The notes beneath the pieces are model-generated. The model ran no database searches. It saw only the letters and a program-made list of their open reading frames with translations, and was not told where the DNA came from. From Bolinopsis microptera (lineage: Eukaryota > Ctenophora > Tentaculata > Lobata > Bolinopsidae), in contig NC_087077.1 of NCBI RefSeq assembly GCF_026151205.1, positions 12,312,983 through 12,376,982 on the forward strand: a DNA stretch of 64,000 nucleotides. Reading direction: 5' to 3'. Below, one piece after another: positions 45,801 to 58,500 of the stretch (position 1 is its first letter; every line of letters starts with the position of its first letter). Both the position numbers and the translations under genes were made by a program.

Positions 45801-46553
45801 AGGGTCTAGCCAGTGCTATATCTCTAGCGTGTGAAGCTAGGTTCCTCTTCACTAAAGAGCTATTGCCTGCTATTATGTACGGTGTATTGATGGAGGAGGA
45901 CTCCGCAACTCAAGTCTTCGTTATAAAAGGTACTTGTGGTTAATATTATATGCATTTTATTTCATATGTGTATGACGTACGTTGGCTTTAAGTTTTCCGA
46001 ACCTGTGTTTTTAATTTTGTTTTAAGAGGAAAATGGTTGGAGAAACAAGGGTCCAGAAATAATTAAGGCGGAAAAGTGTAATTTAATTATGTTAAATATT
46101 TATTACTGCAGGACTTGGGAAGATTGCGGAAAGTCAAGGACTGAGCTCCAAAACGGAGCTGTTTGAGAGATTTAACGTGACGATTTGTGACATTGCCGCA
46201 AAAAGGATCCTGGAGCAACCTGACGCTATCGTATCTTTTTTAGAGGTTACCCGAATTAGTATTTGGCATATAATTATGTTCTAATTAAAATTTGTCATTA
46301 TCATCTTAATTGAAATTTGAAAGATTGAAATTTGTTGCTTATATCCTAATTATCATTTCTTATAACTTAATAACCCAAGGAAGTGGCAGGAGCCTTCTTC
46401 AGCAGCAACAAACAAACCTCCCCGGCAGCCTATCTTCTAGCCAGGAACGTACAGCACATTTTACCTGCTGTCTTCCACTACGGAGCTCAAAGTGTCAGTC
46501 ATGGAAACATTGCCAGAAACATTCTGCAGACTTTGAGTGACTTCGTGAACCAG
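39828..46553 (+). CDS. ATR: ATR exons 1-18: N-terminal HEAT-repeat solenoid
   Basis: About 916 codons of alternating amphipathic helices; the start [11 protein letters not shown] is chosen as the first Met in frame with the exon-2 junction. This region holds the ATRIP-binding N-terminus in other animals, and conservation is low as expected. Introns are short (83-545 bp) and contain small tandem repeats. The evidence for each exon is phase agreement plus helix-rich composition; the first four are the least certain. Confidence 0.85.
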
Positions 46554-49500
46554 GTAGACTCATACTACAGACTTTGAGTGAGATTGTGAAACTGGCTTTT
46601 GTGTCATGAATCATGTCCAAATGTTGTTGGGAATTATTTGGCATTTGGTTTTAAACGGTTTTTGTAGTCAATAGTGGTATAAGAACAACACAAAGAAGCT
46701 ATAAACAGTTGCAGTAACGTATATAAATAATACGATCATAATGATTATACAATGTGATCTTAGGATGTAAAAAATAGTCTAGTTGCAATAGTAGTATTTG
46801 GTATTAAATTTCTGTCGAATTCCAAAAGTCGAATTATCAAAAAATTATATTATATATAAAACACAAAATTAGCTCCATAAAAATGCAATATCATCTCCTG
46901 GATGATATTGACAGTCTCTACGATCTATAAAGGTGACACTAGAGGTAAGACCCCCTCTGTAGCAATACCACACTGGTTCTGCCCGTTCCTGCTCATCATA
47001 ATATAGCCCCCCTGGCCCCAAGTAGTGCCCCAGCTGTTCTTAACCAAGTAATAAGGGGTTCCCTTATAAACCCCATACCCCACTGCCAGCACAGCGTGAT
47101 CTAGATCCTCAGTGCTGCAGCTCGGCTCATCGTAAACCCCTGACTCGTAGAACTGGAAGGACTCCACACTGGCGTCTATAGCTATAGAGATGGGACCGTT
47201 CAGGGCTAGAGCTAGGGTTAACATCTCCTCCTCTCCTTCAGGAATGTACATGTAACCTGCTGCTCCTGCTACTGCCTGTAGTGCGCTTCAATTAATTACA
47301 TCCAGTATAACACAGAATTTTGACTTTAGACTTACCCGTTCTTCTTTCCTTTAATTATTAGCCCTTGTTAGGGTTATTTTTTAAATTTATATATTTTTGG
47401 AAAGTTTTATTATAATATTATATTCCCTTAAGTTCATCAGCCATAACTCTGATATATTACCTTGTGTGGTTTGAACAGACAGTCTCCATCTTCACCAGTG
47501 TAAGGGTAATCCTCCTCGCTCATCAGCCCTTTCACGCTCATAGTGTAGAGGAAAGCCATATCCATGAGACCCCCGTCACAGCCGTAGTTACCAAACTTTG
47601 TGGAACAGTCCACCAACTGCTGCTCACTAAGATTTGGTAACTTTCCGGTCTTTCTGAATATTTGTCCTTCCAGTGCTCCTGTTAAAAATTGTGGCTTTGC
47701 AGTACTGTTATGGTAACATTAGTGTTTCCATAGCAACATTAATATTATCATTGTGATAGTAGTCATGGTAATGAAAAATTACTGTGTTGCCGTGTTGGCA
47801 TGGTAAAGTGCTTTTATCATGGTTACCTGTTGTTGAGAATGACCAGCAGCTGCCACATTGTCCTTGATCCTTGACTGGAGTGACAAAACATCCCCCACTC
47901 ACATTCCTGAGATCCAACTCTTCTGGTATGGTGAAGTTACTGACAGGAGGCATAAAGAGAGTGCCTTGGTAGTGAACTTTTGGCAGTCTGCCCAGAGAAG
48001 AGGAGGAGTTTGTTTCACGGTCACCATGGAAGCAGGTCCTCTGGTTGTGGAACTCATGGTGAGTGAGATCCCCGTGCTCGTTCATGGCAAGTGTGTAGCT
48101 CTTCTCTCCCGCGTGGTAGCGAGTATTGTGGGACACTATCTTTACCATGTTCTTACTCCACACTCCCTGAAATAGTGTCTTGTAGTGTGTCTCATAGATT
48201 GTTTCATTGTGTCTCATAGGTTGTTTCACATGTGTGTCTTATAATAATGTCTCATAACGTGTCTCACCTGTCGATATTCCCGTTCCCTCCAGGATTGGTA
48301 AACTTTTCCATGTTTTGCAGTCCAGTCTTCGAAACCCTGTTCTGCCCCAACCGTCAACATCACAGCCAGTACAACTAGTACTGTTACTAGTTTCATGCTG
48401 ATTGCTGAACCTTGACAGATGGTAGTGTAGTTATATGTTAACTACTTTTACAGAGTTACAGGGGAGACAATAGTTTATCAGATTACTGGACTACTAAATA
48501 ACACGAGCAAGCAACAAAGTAAATACTAAGGTAGAGTTGTCCAGCAAAGCACTGCATAATGCATAAATACGCATGTAATAAGACTATCTAAATAAAACAC
48601 AGGTAGCATTGTCCTGTTATACACCTCCACTGAGTCCACAACAATAACACAGTAGCATGAAGGAGAGCAGGAAGTAACAGCTTCTTAAATAAGAACAAGA
48701 TAAAAGTGAGATCCTTCTACCAGGAACCAGGGTATCAGATATCTGAACTTCAGGGGGAGTCACAAGACTTTAGTGATGAGATAACTAATAAACAGGAAGT
48801 TGTGATACAGTAACGCAAACACGTACCGAGAGTTAATTCACAGAAATAAAACGTACCAAAGCAATAAATGAGTGAGAAAAAAGCTGAAAGGTTCAAATTC
48901 TGTGTGACCTAAGTCGCACCCAGTGCTACGAAGCTGCTCAACCTAAGAATTGGAGAGGAAGTGTCCTGTTTCACGATTTGAATCATGTTAGAAACGGTAT
49001 TTTTGAAAACGTTAGGTGAGAAGGTCACGCCGCCTCAAGTTCAGCAGGTGATCAGGACGGGTTTTCTACATTGCAAATGAATTCTTGATGGGTGTTTTAT
49101 GGAAGTTTTAGGGGACCGGAATTAGTAGGATGTTAGTTTTAGGGTGGTGTTGTAACTGTCAATGATCTGAAAGTGTTAAATTATGATTCCTTTCAGACGG
49201 TGAAAAGTCTGGTGGTGAAGAATTTCTCTCACATTTTCTGCTACATTGCACGGTTTTCAAAACAACAGGAGTCACCCTTTACCTTCGTTGAAAACGTGAG
49301 TTAGTCGCATTGTATTTAAGTTGTTTTAATATCAATTAAAATTTGTTATTGATTATTTTCTTATTTTATATTAATTATTGTTTATTTACTTATTTCTTTG
49401 TTAAATATTTTCATTAAACTGTTCAGGTGAGTGAGATGAGCTTGTCAGAGTTAATGCAGCATAACGTACAGCCCATAACCAACCAGCTGGCCCTCTACCT

Positions 49501-52500
49501 ATCACGTGACAAAGATGCGGTGGAGTGGGGACTCAACATGCTACAAGCTAACACTGTTGCTAAGGAGACGGTTGCCAGGGAGACTGTTACCAAGGAAACT
49601 GCACGTGACAAAAAGAACAAATCTTCCAGCGGAGACTGTGGGAGGCTAGCTAGTTTGATAGAGCCCAGGTTGTTGGGGATACTAGCCTCTCTAGCTACTC
49701 TACAGCGGGGCAAGTTTACTGAAGAGTCCTATTTGGTGTTGGAGAGTGTTATTGAGCTGATGCAGATATTTCCTCCCACCACCCTCACCAAGTGGAAAAA
49801 CAAACTCCTCTCCATACTTAGGTACTACTCTTTTTACACGTCTTGTTAAATGGTGAGAAAATTCGTCCAAACTTTTCGGCTTAGAAACGTTTAAATATTT
49901 TGGAAATGTACTTCCTGCCCCCGAAAATGTACTTCCGGTAGTATATTTTGACGAGTTTCCATTTTGCGAAGCCTTATCCGGAATTTTTTCTTCGTTATTT
50001 ACAGCAGCTGTGCTGTTAACCCATTAGGGACGATAGGGTCGTTTTTATGACCCACCTTTTCTAGACAAAAAACCAAATTACTAAACGCTATAACGAATCT
50101 ATAGCATATATGCTCAAAATTTATTGGGCTTCATTATATGTAGCCCAATTAATTTTGAGCATATATGCTATAGATTCGTTATAGCGTTTAGTAATTTGGT
50201 TTTTTGTCTAGAAAAGGTGGGTCATAAAAACGACCCTATCGTCCCTAATGGGTTAAATATTCATCACAGATCTGTGATAACGTCTATCACAGATCTGTGA
50301 TAACGTCTAATGTCTATCACAAGTAAGAACATGAACTATAATTATGTTTTATCCCTGTAGGAACGGGTTGAACTGTCCTGATGCAGTGGTAAGACACGAC
50401 GCACTGATTGGGTGGGACACGTTTGTGCGAGTAAGCGAGAAGAAGTGTGTAGGACCTTTACTGGGGGAAATAGTTGCTGTGTTGCTCCCTCACCTACCTA
50501 CCTTCCCTTCTCAAGTCAGTGCTGCTCCATTAACTAATTTAGTTAGTTAGTTACTATCAAAGCTTATCAAAACTTTCTTTGGGAATAGAACTTTGAGCAC
50601 CTCAATCGTGTCTTGTGCTATCCTCAGTGACCTTGCTAGATGATGATTTTCCGTTTTTCAAAGCTTTCTTTGGGAATAGAACTTCCAGTACCTCAGTTAT
50701 GTCTAATGTCATCCTCAGTGACGTGACCTTGCTAGATGATCATTCAAGAAAAATTCAGCTGAAATCTGAAAATGTTTATTCCGTCGATTTTTTTTCGGGA
50801 TATACTGGTTCCAATACCTTGATGGCGACTTTTATCACTCTCACCGACCTCACTGATTGGTCACTGGTCAAAAATTAAGCTAAAACCGCGAAATTTCGGT
50901 CAAGGGGACGGCAGAAAAGCTTCTTTTCAAAACCTCCTTTTATATTCTGATGATTTTCCGTTTATCAAAGCTTTCTTTAGGAATAGAACTTTGAGTACCT
51001 CAATCGTGTCTTGTGCCATCCTCAGTGACCTTGTAAGATGGTCATTGAAGAAAAATTCAGTCAAAACAGTGAAATTTGGGTCGCAGAAAGCTAAAATTCG
51101 AATATGTCCTATCGGGGGGACATATTTAAAATTTTCATTGTATCAAAGTTTTCTCCGGATATACTGGTTCCAGTACCTTGATGGCGACTTGTGTCACCCT
51201 GACCGACCTCACTGATTGGTGACTGGTAAAAATGTCAATCAAACCGTGAAATTTCGGTCAAGGGGACGGCATAAAACCTTCTCTTCAGTAATCTGTAAAT
51301 ATGAAGATGTCACATAAGGTCGTGAAATCTATTTGCTGCATATAATTTCTCTTACATTTAATCTAGACACAAATAACCTCTTAAAATATCTGTTATCTAA
51401 TTAATTAAACGTATCTTAATTAACTAATTAATTAATATGTTTGTTGTCAGGTGATTCAGACAGTGAGGTTCCTGTTGTTAGAGAACGAGAGATGGAGCGA
51501 GGTTAAGAACTTTGTAGGTGACATAGGCTGGCTCACTATCCCTGACCACATGGAGCTTGCGGATGTGAAATTAAAACTACTCTCTCACGGTAAGGTTGAA
51601 CCGCAAGAAGTTCCGTTATTGTTTATCTCAATAAGTTAATAATTAATCAATTAATTAGTAAAATGTAGACTCTAACATCATGTACCAGTACATGCAGGAA
51701 AGAAGGGAGAAGTGATGACGGAGGAGCGGTTTAAGGACAGTTTGAAGTCCCATATTTCGGGAGTTGCTGCAGAGAGTTCAGAAGTTCGGGCACATTCTCT
51801 AACTTCCCTTCAGCAACTTCTCCATACCAACCAGGATATCATTAACCATATGGTGCTAGGTAAGTGCTAAGTTATCATACCAACAAAGATGTCAGTTTGC
51901 CATCAATCAAATAATTAAAGCAGTTCCTACTTATTGTATTTTGACTGTCATACCATCTGGTGATCATCACCATTCTCCATTTATTCGAAAGATTTTATAT
52001 TCTTTTTCTTGTCGAACGGATGACATGCATGGGAAACATTTTCCAATCGAGATATTGTGACTTTCTGATGGGCTGAAAATTTGAGTGATGTCATGTTTCT
52101 TCATCTTCGCAATTTTAAGAGAATTGATGTGTTGTGCCAACAAGTTTTAAGCTAATTGGTTTACAGGAAGTGAGACGGTAGATAAGATGATAACAGAGCT
52201 AATAAGCACCTTGTTATGCGGAGTAAGGGATCCTGACCTTGACATCAGAATCCTCTTCTGTACTTGTTTAGGTAAAAATATAATCATATTAAATATTATA
52301 TCATATTCCTGAACCTGTTTCCCGAGCATATTATGTTTATGGACACGTTCATTGAAGTTTGAGGAAATTGGTAAATTTCTAAAACAGCGTTTTTGACGAT
52401 AGTGGTTTAATTTTAACATATATTAATCTAGCGAGTTCATAAGTTCTGAACATTAGCCACGTGACCCATACTCCCATATGCACAGCTCAAAAATAAAATG

Positions 52501-55500
52501 TATTGCTTTTAGGCACTATTATGTAAAAAATGTCACATTTTTGGGACATTGTTTACCATAGCTGCCCAATTAGCATTTTTTGGTCTAAAATATAGTAGAT
52601 TAGGTCAATCTAACAATTATGATACAATGTAGGCCTAAAGGGCAGTGATCGAACGGCTTTAAGGCAACATTTCGTAAACTTTGTCACACTCAGAATACGA
52701 GACCTCTTTTCTACTGTGAGTTGTCCTCAAAACCCTTTCAACTCATTATTTGATAGTTCTTCTGCCAATCATAGCCCTAAAATATGTTGTTTTGAAAAGT
52801 TAACAAATACATGCACTTGGCTATTGGGAAATGATGTAAATTCTGTCACATTATATGGAATTTGAAATTCTGGGTGAATTTCCGAAATCATTTATTTCTG
52901 ATTTTGGTTTGGAAGGCGTGAAAACTCTATATGAGGACGATACACGGATACAGTTGATTGAAGTATAGGGCAGTTGATGTAAACAGCGTCACACAATGAT
53001 ATGAAATCGTAAATGGACACGTTCATGTTGAAGTTTAAGGATATTGGTAAACCAAAAAAAATAGCGTGTTCAGAAGTTCTGAACATTAGCCACGTGACCC
53101 ATACTTCCATATACACGGCTCAGAAATACAATTTATTGTTTTTAGGCACTATAATGTAAAAAATGTCACATTTTTGTGACTGTGTTAACCATAGCTGCCC
53201 AATTAGCATTTTTGGTTTGAAATATAGTAGATTAGGTCATTCTAACAATTATGATACAACATTTGGCTAAATGGCAGGGATCGAACGGTTTTGAGGTAAT
53301 ATTTCGTAAACTTTGTCACACTCAGAATACGATACCTCTTTTCTACTGTGAGGTGTCCTCAAAACCCTTTCAAATCATTATTTGATGGTTCTTCTACCAA
53401 TCATAGCCCTAAAATATGTTGTTTTGAAAAGTTAGCAAATACATGCACTCATTTGGAAATGATGTAAATTCTGTCACATTATATGGAATTTAAAATTTTG
53501 GGTGAATTGCCGAAATCATTTATATCTGATTTTGGTTTGGAAGGCGGGAAAACTGTATATAAGGACGATGCACGGATAGAGCTGATTCAAGTTAAGGGCA
53601 GTTGATGTAAAAATTGTCACAATAATAATAAGGGCAGTTGATGTAATGAAAGAAAATCTATCTAACTAATGCAATGGCTGATGTGACGAAATTTACATTT
53701 CTTGACCCTCTTTTGAAGAAACATGCCTCGATTAATATTCAATATTCTTCCAGGAATTATTAGTAGGTTATTATTGAGCAAATCAGAACTCAAGTTTAAC
53801 AATTCTGAGTTTAATTTTACTAAGTTACCGAAATGTGACGAAATTCACTTTTCCTGCCCCAACAGTATAATTTCAATGTGATGAAAAATGGGCATGGGTT
53901 TCTATATTTCCTTATCTCTGAATTAATCATTTCAAACTATAATTAGGACTGTTGATGTGAAAGAAAGTATATCTAAATTTTACAATGACGTATGTGACAA
54001 AATTTACATTTCTTGACCCTATTTTGAAGAACCATACCCCGATTAGAATTCAATATTCTTCCAGGAATTATTAGTAGGTTATTATTCAGCAGATCATCAG
54101 AACTCAAGTTTGACAATTCTAAGTTTAATTATACTAAGTTACCGAAATGTGACGAAATTCACTTTTCCTGCCCCAAAAGTATAATTTCAATGTGATGAAA
54201 AATGGGCATGGGTTTCTATATTTCCTTTATCTCTGAATTAATCATTTCAAACTATAATTAGGACTGTTGATGTGAAAGAAAATGTATCTAAATTTTACAA
54301 TGACGTATGTGACGAAATTTACATTTCTTGACCCTATTTTGAAGAACCATACCCCAATTAGAATTCAATATTCTTCCAGGAATTATTGGTAGGTTATTTT
54401 TCAGCAAATCAGAACTCAAGTTTAACAATGCTGAGTTTGATATCACTAATTTACCGAAATGTGACGAAATTTACTTTTCCTGCCCCAACAGTATAATTTC
54501 AATGTGATGAAAAATGGGCATGGGTTTCAATATTTCCTGTATAAATCCATTCCAACTATAATAAGGCCAGTGATATGAAAGAAAATCTACCTAACTAATG
54601 CAATGGCTGATGTGACGAAATTTACATTTCTTGCCCCTATTTTGAAGAATCATACCTCAATTAGTATATAATGTTACTTTATCACCATCACTATGTCGAT
54701 AAATTAGTTATTTTGCCAACACGGAGCAAATAAAGTTATAATTTTTTTTGTGACGAAATTTACAAATTTTTACCCTGTTCAGGTGTTGAAATTTATCCAA
54801 TGTTAACATATCACTGCCATATAATAATTTATATGACCGGCGTATGGTTGAAATATTGTTAATTGATCCATAGTACGTAATATAGGGTTTTTAAGTTGGT
54901 ATACTAATATTTACTCAATTTCACACATGTTGAGATATCATACAAATTTATATGACTAAATTTACCTATTTCTGCCTTCTGTATTTGTATCTGCCTATAA
55001 CAATGAAATATGTGAACAATTCCAAACACATTCAGCTCACAAAATAATGCTAGACTATTCGGCATTTCTTGTCAGGATGTCATAAACATCCCTCATATAA
55101 ATTTCTTAAATGTGTGACGGAGTTTACATGGTGCTACCATTTAAGGAAAAAAGTCGCTAAATATGTAGATAATAGTCATATACAGTTATTCTATGAATTG
55201 GAAATTCGAAAATGTGGTCAAATACGGCAACAAGGGGTCCATATAAACTCCGTCACGTTTTTATAGTGTGACAAAGTTTACAACTCACTGCCGGCTGCAT
55301 TTAAGCGATATCTTATCGTCTGATAAAGATATCGTTATGCGACAAAGTTTATCTAGAGGATGAAACGATTATCTTAGGGTTAGAGGGTTTATATAGTTTC
55401 ATAGTGTGACACATTTTACATCATCGTGCCATTCAGTAGGGTCACTAATATTTACCAATATCCTCAAACTTCAATGAACGTGTCCTTATATATTTTCTGT

Positions 55501-58500
55501 GTAACTGGTATCAGTGATCAGCAAGTTTCCATGACAACCCTTAATTCCAGGAGAAGTAGGAGCAATTGACGGGGGATTACTAGGATCTGTAATCTCAACT
55601 CCAACCTCCCAACACAAAGTATATCTGGAAGGAATAGAGGACGAGAACTTCGGACCCGACCTGCTAGTAGTGCTCTCTAAAGGTTACAGGAACAGCTCTG
55701 ATCAGTTGAGTGAGGACAAGTTCGCGTTTGCTATCCAGGAGGTGTTGTCAGCGTACAGACGGTGTGGGGACCAGCTGTTCTCCAAGTTCAGGGACAGATT
55801 TGATGAGAGTGTCATGGAGATATTGGAACCTCATATTAACTCTAAGTAAATTACATTCTAATGTTTTACATTAAGTTTTACATTAAGTTTAAGTATGAAG
55901 TTATTGTATAAATGATGAAATTATTATGATGTTGGGAATTTTTTAATTTACTACTCAACCCCCAGATACATTTTACAACAACTTCACCCCGACTAACGTT
56001 ACCCCCATTATATTGCCAGGTACATACTAAACCCCTCCCCCGACTAACGTTACCCCCATTATATTGCCAGGTACATACTAAACCCCTCCCCCGACTAACG
56101 TTACCCCTATATTGCCAGGTACATACTAAACCCGCACAACGAGCCCAGTAGAGCTACTCCAGTATTTAAAAGCGAGAAGAAAACAACTTTTGAGGAATGG
56201 CTGTCGTGTTGGACGGGTATACTGTTACAGTTAGTGGTCGAGGGCAGTAACCATGGTAACCAGAGCAGTAACCATGGTAACAATAAACTAGCTTCTCTTC
56301 TTATTCCTCCTCTAAAGATCATCACTTCCACTCAAACTGGTAAAATAACTGTTACCATGACAACACTACTGTTACCATGACAACACTACTGTTACCATGA
56401 CAACACCAGTATTACTAGGAAAACGCTGTTACAATAAAGACATTTCTGTTACCATGACAACTATTTAACTATGACAACACTACTTTCTGTGTTTATCATG
56501 AAATCAGTTTGCTTATCTAACTATTACAGATACGCTACAATTTCTACTGCCAATACTGGTACTACAGATCCTGCTAAAAGGAAGCACATCAGCAGTGGAC
56601 CTGGTACTTACAGAGGTACAGGCAGTCCTCTACGCTACACAAAATAACACTGTAAGTCTAGATCACAGTATCTGCACTATCTCTATTCAGGCTAGTAATG
56701 ACAATGTCACGTGACCAGGCTAGTAATGACAATATCACGTGACCAGGCTAGTAATGACAATATCACGTGACCAGGCTAGTAATGACAATGTCACGTGACC
56801 AGGCTAGTAATGACAATATCACGTGACCAGGCTAGTAATGACAATGTCACGTGACCAGGCTAGTAATGACAATATCACGTGACCAGGCTAGTATTGACAA
56901 TGTCACGTGACCAGGCTAGTAATGACAATGTTACGTGTGTTGTGATGTTACCAGATATAAAATGATTATTTCCAGGTGTTGTGTGATGTAACGAGACTAA
57001 TAGCTCAGACTGTGTTCTCACTTATTGACTACATTGTTATCTGGATCAACAAAAAACGCCAAATAACTACTAAAGGTAAGAGTAGATATCAACTCAGAAT
57101 ATATTGTACGTGAATTTTAACAGTTCGTGTTCCTGCTTAGCTACTCGAAAGAATTAATTACTAAAAGTTACTTAAGTGCTATAAAAAGGATTTAAGTTCC
57201 AACAGCAATGATACTATTTACAGGTAACAGTGCGTCCGTAGCACTGTTAACACGAGTAGAGAACACACTGAACAAGGTGTCTAAACAAGTTATAGCAGTG
57301 TCCGCCTTCAACTGTGGGGCTTACAACAGAGCACTCATGTATCTGGAGTATAAAAACAAGATCACTGATCAGGTATTATAGTTCCATGGTCCTGAACTTT
57401 AACTATTTAGCAGCAGGTGGTACTGGTAATTTCTATTTTTCTCGTTTGATCTCCAGGTACCATTCATATTATATAAACTGTCCCCTATGTCATGTCTCTA
57501 ACTCTGAATCCTTTAAATGTGCCCAATTACTTTACTGAATCTACTCTGTCAGAGGGACTGGGAGCTGCTGCAAAGGATCTACGTTAAAATGAGCGAGTTT
57601 GACGGAGTAGCAGGGGTAACTGCTTCTAGGAACACACCGGCCTCTCTAAGAGAACAGATACAAGGTTAACAATTTGTATATTAGTAAATTAATTTCGTGA
57701 TTATTCACTACTTCATAGTTCATTTTGTTATCATGAACTGTTGCTGCTAACCCCGCTAACCCTGCTAACCCTCAGCTCTAGAGACAGAAGGGAGACTACA
57801 AGAAACTCCTCCAATGTACGAGCAGGGGATAACACAATTCCCAGGGGACAGTTTCTTCGTTCAGGGCATGTTAAAACAACTCCTGCACACTGGGCTAGTC
57901 AGTATTGATTATTATTATTATTGTTAATTAGTTAGATAATTATCATAAGTTAACTAGATAATTACTATTGATTAATAGAAGTAAATATAGATATAGTAAC
58001 TAGATCACAACTCAACCTTTTACCGTGGTTCTTTGTGAATGTTCACGCCATTTTCTTTTACAACACTACAAATTCTTACTATAAAGTTTGTGAATTGTGA
58101 TGATTGAAAATACTCCAGTCACCAGTGTGCTTTTTACTGAGACTAAACTATTCTCAGCACACTTCTCTGGTGGGAGTAGTTAATGATAGGATAAGAGAAG
58201 ATCCAGCTTTAACAGGAGATCTGAATGAATACAGAGTACAAGCTGCCTGGTCCCTCGCCAGGTTGGTTACTTCTTAATGTTTGCTATTTAAGATTAGTTA
58301 TAGTTGATGAATAATGTGAGAAGGTGTTGTTCTCTTGGACTTGAGCAAATATATACTAGATAAACTTACTATTCACTAAATACACTAGTATAGTATATTA
58401 TACACAGAACTAAACTAACTATTTTACCTACAGGTGGGATCTAGTAGATGAGTACATTTCCTCTACACCTCACGATACTTCCTGGGCAGTAGGGGTGGGG

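Noticed and set aside
47858-48175. 105-residue plus-strand ORF
   Set aside because: Antisense of cathepsin exon 2, whose motifs and splice phases are decisive.
50615-50878. 87- and 74-residue ORFs at 50615-51215
   Set aside because: They fall in degenerate tandem repeats inside an ATR intron; no splice-phase fit and no homology.
55069-55266. 65-residue ORF inside the inverted-repeat element
   Set aside because: Contains two copies of the 16-bp motif (as VTEFTW and INSVTF); no transposase features and no relatives within the element.
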